A stretch of DNA of 64,000 nt from Styela clava (Eukaryota > Chordata > Ascidiacea > Stolidobranchia > Styelidae). Within the stretch, counting starts at the first letter, position 1; each line of letters begins with the position of its first letter. A program made the position numbers and the translations under genes. The stretch covers positions 5,642,001 to 5,706,000 of the forward strand of contig NC_135250.1 in assembly GCF_964204865.1 (NCBI RefSeq), read 5' to 3'. This document shows, piece after piece, positions 22,337 to 35,480 of the stretch. The notes under the pieces are model-generated. The model did no database searches, was not told where the DNA came from, and saw nothing but the letters and a program-made list of their open reading frames with translations.

Positions 22337-22888
22337 TAGCGAAAAAAGTTGTCCGTGCGGCTGCTCAAATTTCAGTTGTTGCGTCACCATTGACTGGTGG
22401 CGATGATTTTGTTTTGGTCGATTAGTATCGCTGAGCGGGTCCGGATGTGGACCAGTTTGAACGCCGTTCTCGCGCACACTTTTGCGATATTCTGCACATT
22501 CATCAGCCTGATATACATACCGTAAAAACTCCTCTTAAATGATTATAGTCTTGCTTCATGGTGTATATCTCGAATTTTGTTGTCTTATGCCTGTATATCC
22601 CGACTATCGTCTGGCAAAATATGTATTGGACACGAAATGGACCCAAGCGTCGCTTTGTTATGTTGTTGTTGCTCTTGTTGTTAGTATTTTTCTTATTTTA
22701 ATTTATAATCTTTCTCGGAGCACAAAATCAGGTTATTCAATCCTGCTCGTTGTGATACAGCGGTTTTACTCTCATGAAGGGAAAATTCACAATATACATT
22801 TGATATAGGTCAAAACTAGGTGGTAATTGCCCATATCTTATTTTTACAAATGTTTGTATTTGCTGTGTGGGTGATGTGAGTACCCATT

Positions 22889-23022
22889 TGGGTTCTCCCG
22901 AAGTGAGATTCTGAGTGACTTCCGTAGTAATAGTACCTGAAAATTATGGTCTAACCTGGTACACATACTACGTTCCGGTTTCCCGCAATCTTGGTTTACA
23001 TACTTCGGGAGTACCCCTATCT
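22889..23022. repeat. Foldback MITE family A copy
   Basis: From gggttctcccgaagtg to tttacatacttcgggagtac, with tggtacacatactacgttcc inside. It is shorter than the full family length. Confidence 0.7.
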
Positions 23023-23215
23023 GTTTCTGTATCAGGTTTAGTCAAGGTTTTTTTCTGGCGATCTTGTATTATTAATATTATATTTTACAGTGAGTGTGGA
23101 CCTGTGGTATAACATAACTTTTTGTTAATCTCTGTAACACAACGCAAATCATTCCGGTTTCCACCTCGAAAACGTCTTTCATACAATTCAGAGTTTATCA
23201 ATATGAAATCTTAGA

Positions 23216-23221
23216 TTTATT
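23216..23221 (-). terminator. polyA signal of the cyclooxygenase gene
   Basis: AATAAA on the minus strand, 127 nt beyond the stop codon at 23348-23350. Confidence 0.5.
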
Positions 23222-23347
23222 GCTTTGTATGCAGTATGCAAAAATATTCTTAGAAACCCACGATAAAAGGTAGATTAAGTACTTGAAGCATAATAAGCGT
23301 GGACGTTACTACATCAATAATAAATTGCATGTCAAAAATGTTTAAAT

Positions 23348-26300
23348 TCAAATTTTGCCACAATCATTTTTCGATTTATCACAAGTCTGTTGTTGTGTTG
23401 ATTGATATGCTTTTTTGGCTTGATGTGATAATTTCACCATGATGTCAGCGGTGTCATCGTCAGGTACAGGCACAGTATTGAACTCGTCTTCTTTGTATTC
23501 TACGTCATCTGGGACGGTAAATCCAACGGTTGGACAACCTTCTACGTTATCACACACCATTTTCTGTAACGATGCTTCCTTCACAATATTAAATCCAACT
23601 TCTCCTCCAAATGTACTGGGTTTCCACCAACCTGGAGAAGCGAGTGGACTTCCGTACAGACCTTTGAAAATAAAATAAAAAGATTTACAATTCATAAACG
23701 CAGTGGTTCCTAACTTTTTTCGTTAAATTCCCCGCTTCGCCTATTTTGGAACTTATTATTACTCTCTCACTATGCATAAGAAGTACTTTATTTGACGCTC
23801 CAGAAATGTGCGTACCAATATGGAGATAACTAATTTTGTTCGCCTATTTCACATCAGGTTGTGTAAAGGGACTGAAACCTATATGGGCAAGGGTTATATT
23901 CACTTGGCTTACACAGACAGTCCCCGAACTCGTGATAGAAATAAAATAACGAAAATAGGAATAAAATTATTGCCCAATCTTAACCTGATATACACACTAC
24001 AGGAATACCCTTCACTTATTCAATCTTGGTGTTATGCGAAAGCTGCATAAACAAGTATACAAAGGAACTGAGCATAATAGTTAAACCAAAGCAAGTACGA
24101 AGCAAAATTTCCCCTCAAGAACGACAAATCCATAACATAAAGTAATACAGTGTGTTCATAAAGTCTCTTTACAATTTCAATTTTGTTATGAAGTCAGTTC
24201 TCAATGATTTTTAACCAGGTTTGTTTTATTTAAGTATTTTCTATCCATTTAATAAATCTGTGAGGGCCAAAACAATACATGGTATCGATAGGTATGAGAC
24301 TTTATGGACACCCAAGTCAACTAAGTTCCATTTTCACAGCTTTGTATCATTTCAAGCATCTTATGTAAATCAAGTAGATACGAAGTACTGTGTATACCTT
24401 TCAAAGAATAAGGGGCACCCATTGTGGCCAAAGTTTCTCCAAATAGCTGACGATCTCTTCTTTTTTCAAGCACAAGCCCAACGTAAAATTCCAAAGCATC
24501 AATATCACCATACAATTCTTCAAGCTCCGCGGCCATCTCCTTTTCGCCTTAATGAACATTAATTTAATTTGAAATAATTAATTTGGTTACGGTATGCACA
24601 ACTAAATAAATCGCGTTTGCCAAGATTTATTACTGAGTTTTGCAGTGATACAGACGCGAGTAATAAGTAGGAATGCAAGATGATAATATACCATACATCA
24701 GTACATTATTGTAAATGCAGTTTAGCTAAGTCGTCGAATTTAATATCTATAAAATTCTGGTAGATTTAATGAAATTATTTTACAGTATATTTGTCACGGT
24801 CATCTTACTTTTATTCACGGTCACAATATAGGTTCGTAATGTAAATTAGTCCAAACATCACGGATACACTTAAAATTACGGGTGTCATTACACCCGCAGA
24901 AGTAATTCGCTACTGCTATAGCGCATTTTACCTGTAAACTCCTCGAAGCTTTTGTATGGAGGCAAATTAAACCTTTTTCTGTATTTATTAAACGACTGGA
25001 GTCTCATTACCCTTCCTTGCATAATAGTTTGGACTCCAACAACCAGGGTACCGGAACCATGATTTTGTCCTCCTGCCCACTGAAATAAGTTGATTGAGAA
25101 TATCATGTTGCATTTAGGTGGGAACCTAATCCATTGCCTTGTTAATATACACCAAGTGTACGTATGAATCGTTTAGCTAAGTTTTAGTTGTTATTCCGGT
25201 TGTTGTGGGAAAATCGCTTTTCCCAGCGAATACTGAACGAATCTATTTCAAATTTTCAGTATTTAAAAGTGGTTGAAGGCTATTACTTTTATTTTTTCGA
25301 ATTTCTCTTTTCTTATTTCGGCCAAAATTTCTATACCAAGTGGTATTACGTCAGACAAGTTGGCCATATTTTGGACAAAGCCGATTCTCACTGCTGAGCT
25401 ATAAGTCTTACCGGTACCGATGTGAATTGCTGCAGCAGTGAGGATTACTTTGCAACTCTGATTTGAAGCTTATGAATGATTGGATAACTTACTGTGATGC
25501 AAGTCGCGTACCGGTACTGAGTCTAGTCATTCATGTCCGTATATTTGAGCAGTGCACCCATACCTCATAAATATTGGCATATTTATCAATGTAGAAAAAT
25601 TTCTCACATTTTTCGTGCATATTAATATCGTACTCGTCATTATTTTCTCGTCAGTCTGTTATTTCTATTATGTTCAAGTTTGGGCGGAGCACGTGAAACG
25701 CAATGTCAGCCCAAGGTCGGTGCACTCATGCATAAAACGTTCCTCGTCCCTCATTATGTGGGAACTAGATATATTTAATCGAGCGAGCATAAAAATGTGG
25801 GATTAAATTAGAGAGTACTCACCCGACCGCTAAATTGCTTGTGTAAATCTGACAATAAGTTGCCTAAGCCAGCTTCGACGAAAGGCTTTGGATTGAATAA
25901 CAATTCTCTGATTTTGTAATGTTTACCTCGTACTCTGTAATATTTAGAAAAAAATTAAAAAAAAATGATTTTCAACATGATTTAACAGGTTATTGGGTTA
26001 CTTAGTGTTATAGATTAAAAATTGAGAACCTTGGTATAAGGTTTTATTCAACCTAAATCTAAAGTGTATATTTATAATGAATTTAAAGTAAAATACAGCG
26101 CAAGTAACTAGATAGGAAAAACGAATTGCTGACGCTTGTAATAAGTGGGTAAAATGAGTAAAAGTGGCATGAAGGATGCTCCCAAAGTATTCGTACCACG
26201 ATGGCGCACAACCTGAACATAGTATGTGTACCCGGTCATGGTTGTTCAGGCTGTGCGTCATCTTGATACGAATACTTCCGCCGAATAAAGAAACAACACA

Positions 26301-29300
26301 CTACAGCACATCGATTATTGCCGTTTGGTTTTAAAGCGATACAACAATCAACGCTGGACTGCAGTTGTATAAACAAACAATTACATTGAATTGCATTTTA
26401 TCTTTTAATTAACAAGAATTGTGAACAGTCCTACTTACTCTAAATAATCCGGAATCATTGGATGCCAATGATAAATGGCATGGAATTCTTGATGAATCTG
26501 ATTGTGATATGATAATTGTCCCATAACTATCTCTGGGTCGTATATAAGTTTGAAATGGAAACCGCTAAGATGTTGAACGTATTCTTCAACGACAATTTTT
26601 ATTGTTTCACCTGAATAAAAGCCCCAAATAATTGTTAGAAAATCGGGCTATGTCAGTAGAATTCTGAAAAGTTGTATTCCCAGGGTTGGTAAATTTTTTT
26701 GACTCAGAGTAAAAAAAATGGCGCTCCCGAATTATGTGTATCATGGTACAAATACTTCGGGAGCTCCAAAAAAATTGACTGTTACCCTGCCCATGTTTCC
26801 CTGTGAATAACTTGGCATTTGTTTGTCTTTTCTTATTTTCGGTTGAGAATTCCATTACTGGAAGTTCAAGTGATATCGAATCGTTTCAACACCAACAATG
26901 AGTTACGGCCTCTTGAAATACAATAGAGTTCAAAATATTTCACCTGTTATTACAAGTCTCGCCGTTTGAAAGAGTTGTTCATCGTCCCATTCTGGATGTT
27001 CTACCTTCAGAATATCACACACACGGTTGTGCTCTCTGCAAAAATACCAATAATTCATGAAGGTGCAAAAGAGAATTAGAAAGAAAATACACTGACATTC
27101 AAATACCATGTTTGAAATGGGAAAATAGGCAGAATGAAAACAAGAGGGCAAAACTCAAATATATGATCACGAATGCCAAAACAAAGTAGTATCAAATAAT
27201 TTACAGTACCGGTAGTCTTCTTTATCAAAAAAACCTTCGACTTCGCTGACCACTAGATCGCTCAAATGCGATCGCGGAACCGCCACGCGGTGCGCAATTT
27301 TTAATTTTGATTGTTAATTTCACAATTTAACGACACGTTGAAATATCTTTGATCATATTTGTGTCATGCTTGCTGGTCGGTTTTATGTATATACAGTAAA
27401 TGTAAAATTTGTAGAAGAAAGCCATTGTTCAAATATTTTTAAATTAATTAACACTATCAGAGAGAACAAAAGACAATTGGCATTGGAAAAAGGACTGATT
27501 GTCAAACATAACAAAAATGAAGAAATCTTGTAATATGATTAGACTAATAATGCAATACCTGTATATTATGATAAATTACTGTTATCGATCAGTATTGTTA
27601 TTGATTAATATTGTTTATTGCAATATCGTTTTGTTTTATGAAAAATTCAATAAAAAATGAACGAAACTATCATTTATATGTCCATTTCGTGTCCAATAAG
27701 AGAGAGGTTGGAGACGACAGAGACTGCCATATCTGATCATACTGACCTGAGGTATACAGTAGCCCAAATCATAAAAAATGGTAAAGCTCCAAAGTAAGGA
27801 TGACCCACAGACACTCTGTATTTTTCTGGAATTGCAGCAGCACCAACCATTTCTGCTCCAACAGCATCTGCTTCGAGTGGTGGATAAACTTCGCCGTTGA
27901 TTATCGATGTTTTCATTTTTCCATCAACAAAGGAACGAAGTGCGTGCTGGCGTTTAATAGTGTGGCCGTAAACATTAGACAAATCAGCCTGCAGAGACAA
28001 AAGTAGGTTTTAGAAATTTGCCATCAGTATATCAGTAAGGCTCTATTATATTACAGAAGATAAACAAGTAATGCAAAAATATTTGGACGCGGTTCTACAG
28101 ATTGGGTAGAACATTTTTCGGTTTAAATTTATCTCGTAAAAAAAGATATTTAATTTTCTGTAGTAATTTTAAAGTTTGTAAAAATATCTTACATAATGAC
28201 TTCCCCAATAGAAGGGATATCCTTTACGAAAATCAGTTTTAAAATATTGATGATTTAGATGCTGTGCAAACAACGGAAAAACAACACTCGATCTTTGTGG
28301 ACAAGGTCGGAATTTTTTTCTTGTAAATAATTTTTCAGCGACCAGTTCAGCTGGTGGTAGTTCCTTTTTTCCTGTAGAAAAATTTATTATATATATATTA
28401 TTGATTTTTTCCAATATTTCGTTTTGTTGGAAAATTAATGTTGAATATCAAAGTGAATTGGCGATGTATTGTGAAGACTCCAAACCAAATGAAAAATCGT
28501 GAACAACCACTAAAAACCTTGCAAAAACAGTGGAAAATCACCAAAAACCTTGCAAAAACAGTGTAAAACCACCATGATCCTTTCAAAAACGTGCAAAAAC
28601 AAAAATTATGGGAACATAGACGTGTCACCTGCAATGACAACGTATTTAAGTCTGGCTCTTTAACCACCAACAAATATCCCCATCAAATTGAAAGTCAAAA
28701 ATATCGACGTACCTGCTACGCCCATTGGCGTAGGACAATTTCTTGGTACTGGCGGTAAAGTTCTTGCGTAGACAGATCTGTTAACGTAAGTATCCCACGT
28801 TGTATAATCATCATTTGCAATGTAAGCTGAAGGCTCTTCAACTAAACCGATGCGAACTGTGGATTGAAGATTTCAGGTTTTAACACGTTATGCTTGACGT
28901 GAAATCAGCGGAGAAAAGCAGTCGTTAGTTAGTTAGACTAAGAAGGGGAAACAAGGTGACGATAAAAACAACCGGCACATTTACAAGGTTAGATTTGCGC
29001 ATGATCTAGGATCAAAAATCAGTAGAAATAGCATTATCATTCCAAGTAAACATTTGTGTGCATTTGATATTTATTATTCAAGTTGTTTTATATCGAATAT
29101 CACTACTTCGAAATATTTTGGGTTCCGAACTGTAAGCAGTCTCGGAGGAGTGATCCACCTATAATCAGCCTTCTATTTTCCCAAGAATTATACAATATTG
29201 ATATAAAATTTGAATAAAAACAGAGATAGTCATGTATCTAACTCTAACAAATCAATAAATAACTTACGTTTTAAAACAGCTGCCATGAAGGTTTTCTGAA

Positions 29301-30453
29301 GCCATGGTATGGAGTTGACAATCTTCCAGAACGTCTCATAATGTGTAACAATATATTGGATTGTAGCTGGTGTGGGCTTAATAAATTTCTTCAGCCATGT
29401 CGAAAACGGGGCTAAAATAAAGGAAGTTGAAATTTGAGTTCACCCGATCAATTTCGAATTAGATTTATTTTGAATTATTGTGATTGACAGAAACTACAGA
29501 AGGTCTATATCAAAGGTGGACAAGGTTTTTGCGCATAGACTGATGGCGGGCTGTGTGAGTGTGTCGTAAAAGTTACATTTTATTAACAATCTTACAAAAG
29601 CAAAATTGGAAAATAATACGCCTCGTGCCAAAATTTAAATTTAATCGCAATCTCTACAAATTACTTAAGCTATTTTTAGCTAAAACATTAACATTTAGTT
29701 TTAGTTTGGCTGTGGAAGCATTCGGCGGGCCAGATTGAATTAGCCAACGAGTAGGATTTGGCCCGCGGGCCGTAGTTTGCCCCCGTCAGGTCAGGAATTA
29801 ATTACTGGTCACCACCGTCTTCTTTTGCCACTTGCAACGCATGGTCAGTTGCGGCTTTTCCACCACCCAAGTGTTTAACCTAAACTAATAGCCTGTATAT
29901 TTCACGTTCTTACCTATTTCACAGTTTTTTCCGTAATGTCCTGTTCTCGTGCAGTCGCATTCATAATCATCAAATCCCTTCGTATAACAAATACCATTGT
30001 TCTCACACGGTAACGAACAGCAGGGGTCGTCTGAACACAAAAAGTGAACTTTAATTTTGCGAATATTGGTAAAGAATGGGGAAGGGTTGACTAACGTTAA
30101 ATCAGATTTTAAATCAAACTGCAATTATATAGACAATGGGTAGTGTGGTTATATACGCCGTATGGTATTATATAGACATGACATGGGGTTTAATACCCCA
30201 TTTAACCGCATGCCTGTTAAGTACCCCATTATCAAATTTTTCAAATTCTTCGCTGTTTTTGCACCTGCTTGAAATTATATCGACTTACATTTCTGTTCTG
30301 CATATGCCGCTGCAATTAATACGAATAGAACAGCAAACAGAACCTTGTAACCTGCAAAATAAATCCAATAATAATCATGATGAACGTGACAGAGTGCATA
30401 AAACAAAATGTGGTAGCAAATGCGGAAAGGGACTCACCTATAGATCGTTCCAT
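23348..30453 (-). CDS. PTGS: Cyclooxygenase / prostaglandin-endoperoxide synthase, complete, 13 coding exons
   Basis: Converts arachidonate to PGG2 and PGH2 on the lumenal face of the ER and nuclear envelope. Exons: 30438-30453, 30289-30351, 29914-30030, 29268-29411, 28713-28856, 28193-28371, 27747-27988, 26944-27035, 26439-26610, 25823-25934, 24932-25079, 24398-24547 and 23348-23661. All join in frame to 630 residues. Order: signal peptide ([20 protein letters not shown]), EGF domain (27-65), membrane-binding helices (66-113), haem peroxidase/cyclooxygenase domain. Present: distal Gln198 and His202, catalytic Tyr379 and proximal haem ligand His382 in YHWHP, Arg115 (Arg120 of the ovine numbering), the aspirin-site Ser524 in GAPYSLKG, and an N-glycosylation site at Asn139. 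Unusual: Phe350 where Tyr355 is standard, Thr518 for Glu524, Ala517 for Val/Ile523. Arg507 matches COX-2 Arg513. The C-terminus (NDCGKI) lacks the usual STEL-type ending. A gene duplicated independently of vertebrate COX-1/2 is likely. Confidence 0.97.
23705..24130. repeat. hAT-like element remnant interrupted by a foldback MITE (COX last intron)
   Basis: Left part cagtggttcctaacttttttc...gcataagaagtactttatt and right part gttatgcgaaagctgc...caaagcaagtacgaagcaa together resemble 34087-34345. A family A foldback (23797-24012) splits them. No target duplication could be confirmed. Confidence 0.5.
23797..24012. repeat. Foldback MITE family A copy nested in another repeat
   Basis: From gctccagaaatgtgcgtacc to ctgatatacacactacagga, with the family interior (acacagacagtccccgaact). 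Same subtype as the copy at 1976-2182. Confidence 0.7.
24150..24235. repeat. Mariner-like terminal fragment
   Basis: tacagtgtgttcataaagtc followed by aatttcaattttgttatgaa matches the fragment at 35353-35480. The TA plus CAGGGTGTCCATAAAGT-type start is typical of Tc1/mariner ends. No transposase follows. Confidence 0.45.
25175..25545 (+). repeat. Family B repeat, diverged (COX intron 10)
   Basis: Recognised by gggaaaatcgcttttcccag, cgaatactgaacgaatct, gaaggctattacttttattt and cgtaccggtactgag, and by the closing catgtccgtatatttgagca. It lies between COX exons 10 and 11. Confidence 0.65.
26176..26283. repeat. Short foldback MITE family A copy (COX intron 9)
   Basis: ctcccaaagtattcgtacca pairs with tgatacgaatacttccg; centre acctgaacatagtatgtgta and ggttgttcaggctgtg. 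Confidence 0.75.
26706..26768. repeat. Minimal foldback MITE family A copy (COX intron 8)
   Basis: gctcccgaattatgtgtatc followed by atggtacaaatacttcggga: a hairpin of roughly 60 bp, the smallest copy in the window. Confidence 0.6.
27136..27704 (-). repeat. Family B repeat ends flanking a longer insert (COX intron 7)
   Basis: Starts aacaagagggcaaaactcaa and ends gtccatttcgtgtccaataa, the two ends of the family in reverse orientation, but with about 550 bp of mostly unrelated AT-rich DNA between them. Confidence 0.55.
29507..29790. mobile_element. hAT-type MITE (COX intron 3)
   Basis: Left end caaaggtggacaaggttt and right end cgtagtttgcccccgtc are imperfect inverted repeats of the CAGGGGTGGGCAAACT type, with ggcccgcgggcc near the right end. 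No clear target duplication remains. Confidence 0.55.
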
Positions 30454-30529
30454 AATAATGCTGTGTTAACAGCCAGATACAAAATTTATAATATACACCA
30501 ATTCCTGTTTCAAAATAAAATGATACATA

Positions 30530-30536
30530 CTATATA
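30530..30536 (-). promoter_or_regulatory. Possible TATA box of the cyclooxygenase gene
   Basis: tctctatatagt on the minus strand, about 80 bp before the ATG at 30453. A second AT-rich candidate (tatattataaattt) lies nearer, at about 30482-30495. Neither is decisive. Confidence 0.3.
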
Positions 30537-31993
30537 GAGAGTCGTAAACTGACACAACCCTATGAGAGCTAGAGACCTTACTTTTTAGGGTGCTTCGAAA
30601 TAATAAATTCACGCGCCTTTTAAAAATTAATACGTGCATATTAGTCGATTCTAACTAACACTTGCCACAACATGAACTGATATAATATATAGATGTATTT
30701 AGTGCGAACAATCTAAAATGGATACCTCAATAGGGAAGAAAACGCAATCATATAAGGATGGTAATACAATGTATTGAATTATAATATAACTTCCATAAGC
30801 ATCTAAATCAGCCTATATTGTAACTGTCTTCTGTCATCAAAGACAAGCAAGCAGGTTTGCCTTGAAACAGCGCGAGTTTCGATTTGATTTCGAAATCCAA
30901 TACTAATTCGCGACCAACATTTTCTCACGTTCTCCAAACTTTCCTCACGTCTGCTCTGTATACATCTTAAGCTCGATCAGAACTACTACAGCCCAAGAGA
31001 ATTCCTGACGCGGAACGAAAAAGCTCTTAGCGATTAACATGAAATCTGTCAATAGCGCAATTTTGTCAGTTTTCTAAGAAAAAAGAAAAAACGCCACGAC
31101 GATAATTTGTCGTTATATATTTGAAAGCGATCTGTATACATTTGTGTTAATACTATTTCATAGTCCGAATAATGCTAAAGTTTCAGTAAATTCAAATGGC
31201 GAATGGGTGTATATAACTATCTCCAATCCCGACTCATAACTGACAATCGCAAGTTTTGGAATATACTATTTGTCTATAATAAACATTTCCTTTAATTTAT
31301 AAACCAAATCCGACAAACCTCACTTATATTCTCTTGAAAATTATTTGCCCGTAGGTGATGCAGATTTGGCGGTGAAATTAGAGCAGTCTTGATTACTAAA
31401 GCGAAATTCGATCATAATTGGTACTTGCGCCCGACTAGTTATTGAATATTATCTTTATTCAAAGATGGCCGGCAGTTCGACGGTACTTAATCAGCGTTTG
31501 AATGTAAGATATATTTGCCTACAGCCAACTACGGCCCTTTTTACTGATTAGTCGTAGGATTTCAAACATACCTACCTATTAACTTGTTCAATATTCACGA
31601 TTGTGCGTGTCATCCTTGCGCAACTTGTTCAATATCGAATATATATCAAATACATTATAAGCCAATAATTTGCGTAACTAGGTATAAATTCTGCAATTCT
31701 GCCTTTGGATATAAAATATTCTTGAACAAATTGAGATCTATTTTTTTTCCTTCTCTAGGCGCAACTTTTGCGGCTTTCGACTGATAATGATTGACGAGAT
31801 TCTAAGTTTTATCTTTTATTTCTGACTACAAAACTCAGTCACTTACTCAATTTCTTCTTACTCAATTTCTTCAGTCACTTACTCAATTTTCATTGAAATA
31901 TCATTCATTCACGATTGAGTCAACGTGTTGTCAATAAAATATCTGGGAGAAAATGATTTCTAACCACTGGTTTATAGAATTTACGGTAATCAT

Positions 31994-32212
31994 GTAGTAT
32001 GTGAACCAAGATGGCGAATACCGGAACGTAGTACGTGTACCAGGTTAGGGTTAGGCCATAATTTCAGGTACAAATACTACGGGAGTCACTAGTCTCCGAA
32101 CTTGTAATAAAACTAAAAAAAAGAAAAAGGAAATAAAATTATGACCTCATCCCAACCTGGTACACATACCACGTTCCGGTGTCCGCCATCTTGGTTCACA
32201 TACTACGGGATC
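31994..32212. repeat. Foldback MITE family A, near-complete copy
   Basis: From gtagtatgtgaaccaagatg to catcttggttcacatactac, with acgtagtacgtgtaccaggt and cctggtacacataccacgtt as inner inverted words. The ends are close to perfect complements. Confidence 0.85.
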
Positions 32213-35200
32213 GCTGAATTTACTACCTGCTAGTTGTTTTATGTCTCGTGTAAAGCAAAATCTGAAAGCGGCGCGACATTTGTTTGATGACTCTTGCACT
32301 TCATTGGTTAATTTTACTTTTGTTTTTACGTGAATCATCATCTTCTTTTCAATCATTCTAACAAATAGCTTTAAAGGAATATTCGTGAACTTTATGAATA
32401 TATCGCGCCCGTAATAATATACCTTCGATTTTTGCGTAATGCGATATTTTTAACGAAAATACCTCGAGATAGCAATACCTGCGCTCAGTCGCTAACGAAT
32501 CAAAACAAGTCATGTCCGCATTGCGAATTACGTGTCACACGATCATCGGCTCCTCTGGTATAAATTTATTATACATGCATACAAGAATGGAAAATGAGCT
32601 AAATAATCAATCAATGCTGGTTTTTGACAGTTTTTAACAATACTGCAGCACGAAAGACGCGCCGAAATAAAACATGTTTTGTTGGATGCCATAGACACAC
32701 GATTTCTTTTAAACACTAATTAAAAAGAATCCCCAACGTGATAGTAGTTGTATTGCAAAAGTCGCCACTGAGCCGTGTTCCCATACACGCAGTTCGGCAT
32801 CATAAAATGTAATGCACACCCGCAGTCAATCGAACAGCCAAATTGTCATTTACGCAGGAGATAATCGCGATTGGGACCAAATATCCATCCTTTTTCCAAC
32901 GAGGATTCAAAGTTTTTCCTAATTTGACATGAACATGACATGCTGTCTTGCAATGCTTTCATTAGGCCCTCGGACAATAGCAATAGGCAAAACGTTTTGA
33001 CTATACCTCAAAGAATTCGAAGTTCAAACATCAATTTTTTTGAGTGTGCGATTGTCAAATGGCGAAGTCATGTAGTCAGTAATACTGTTTTTTTATTGAC
33101 AAATCCACTCACACATGAACACTCCCTCCGGAAATCTAGCACTAGAAGGTCCAAAACGGTGGAGGAGTTCCAAAGTGTTATTACTCACTTGCCGGCGACC
33201 AATATATCTGAACAGTATTTCAATTAACAAGCTAAGCAAGTTTCACGAAAATAAAGGCGACTCATACATTGCATACAGTACCTATAACGTTTCCTCATCT
33301 AATGAATTAATCATCATTTTATTTAGATAATTGCTGCTAACAGAGATTGCACATTTGCATTCATAACATACCTATATAGCATATATACATACATAACTCA
33401 TGTTAATGTATATGAACTGTTGATGATTCTTAAAGGATGAATCATATAATCAATCATGTTGTCTTCTTAGTAATATGTTCAATAAATATTGAAAGAATAT
33501 TTAAATGATAATTGATTTCATAGCATATATCCATTTGTCATACACTTACTAATAGCAACATTGAAAATATCAGACTTTTGACTAAAATATGAGTGTTAAT
33601 ACATAAGATTTATGACAAGCTAAAGGAAATATATCTATATTTTTATACATGGCGAATTAAACACAAGTTTATGGAAATTTGAAAAAAAATTTGAATTTAA
33701 TTCGGCATAAAGAAATGCAGGTTATTTTTCTGAAATCTAAAAAACTTTTCTGATGGCAATAATTTTCATCTAAAATTGAAACTAAAACGTTTTTTGCTTC
33801 ATGTGATAATATTTGAATAAATTTCATTTATTTTTAAGTCTATTAATAACATTTTGAATGCAAATTCTTGCAAAAATACCCCGTTTCAATATTTTATATA
33901 TAACTTGTATGTATGTATGCATGTGGCCGTTTTTTAACGAGACTAATTCGGTAAATTAAAAACAACCCAAAATGATTTAAATAATTTATATTTCGATTTC
34001 GCATTATTTAGTCAATTCCTACTTTGTTCTTTGAATATAAAAATGATGATTTTTTGCTTGGAGGGACATCCAGTGGTTCAGTTACCAGTGGTACCCAACC
34101 TTTTTCTGTTAAAACTCTGCCTTTGCGTATTTGGGAAACTATATCCCTTCCGCCCTATGTTCGTATGAAACTACTTTATTCATTTAAAATTTAATATATT
34201 CTTTGCTAGTGTTATGCGTAAGTCGCACTCCCGTTTTTTTGAAGTTCAAGTAGTTAATATGTGCGAATATTACAGTGCTGATGAAAAAAAACTGAAGAAT
34301 AATAGTAATTGCGATTGCAACACGTAATTCCCCCCCTAAAGGAAAATCTTCCCGATTGAAAACATTAAATTATGAGCACGTATAAATTTTCAAACCTGGA
34401 ATATTGATATATAGGCGCGTATAATAAGCGGTGAAATCCAGTATGCCATATTTATTGGTGATCTCAATAATAAAGTCAGAAAAAATAGTTCGAATTTTAC
34501 AAAATACCCAACACCCAATTGGACTGGTACATAAATCAGATTATGATTATTAAAAGAGATTTCTGTAGTACAAGATGTATTTTCAGTAAGGTGAAAAAAT
34601 AATAAACGATCTTCTGTTTATCGAGACGGACAGACAGACAAATATTTTCTTTTGTTACCATGATGGAACAGCAAACAAATATATTTAAGTTTTTACATGT
34701 ATAGGTGGAAATTGGAAAAATAAATTATGTCCCTCTCGGCATTGGTGGATGAAAACGTTATATATCCATCTATCAAAATTTCTGAGAAGAATTCATCATA
34801 TTTTTCGATCTGAGACACGGATAAATTATTATAAAATCAATTTTCAATTTATGAAGCTTTTTCAATCACGTCGCGACTTTTGTCTGAGGCAATGATATTA
34901 TTCTTTTTTTAAAACACCGTTCAAATTATCGATACATACATTAATCAGCGCGATTATTGTCACGATGGGGGCACAAATAATTTTTTCGTGTTATACATTC
35001 TTATCGTCATTTCGCGAAGAATTATCCTATGCTCGCACTAAAGAAGCGAAATGGCGAAATTAGGTAATAAATTGTAGAGGATGTGACATCGAATTAAAGA
35101 CCGTTGTCGTGACTCAAATAAAATGATTTCAATCAAATTAATTGAATCAAAATCTCATTTCATCTATCATTGTAGATTTTATCATAATACGTTACTGTCA

Positions 35201-35352
35201 CAGGCGCATTTCAATATTGCAATATACTTCGACCTGTCAAATTAATTTCACGATTACAAAATAATATATCGCTACACCGTGTCTTGATACGGAGTAAATT
35301 ATTTCTGCAAAGATAATTCGACATCATGTAGATTGCCTCAGCTTTTGAATAT

Positions 35353-35480
35353 ACAGGGTGTCCATAAAGTCCCTTTACCATTTCAATTTTGGTATGAAGT
35401 CAGTTCTCAATATATCTTAACCAAATTTGTTGGAAGTCTGACCTTGGTCAGACGAAACGTTACAGAAATATATTTGTATT
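35353..35480. repeat. Mariner-like terminal fragment
   Basis: atacagggtgtccataaagt, the usual start of several Tc1/mariner elements after a TA, followed by sequence shared with 24150-24235. No partner end or transposase was found. Confidence 0.5.

Larger units (their letters stand above)
21472..23215. other. Intergenic region between lipocalin 2 and COX (tail to tail)
   Basis: After the polyA signal at 21647-21652 there is no gene. It holds two foldback MITE family A copies (22258-22336, a perfect-looking short hairpin, and 22889-23022) and a partial family B copy (22625-22800, starting tattggacacgaaatggacc). Confidence 0.6.
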
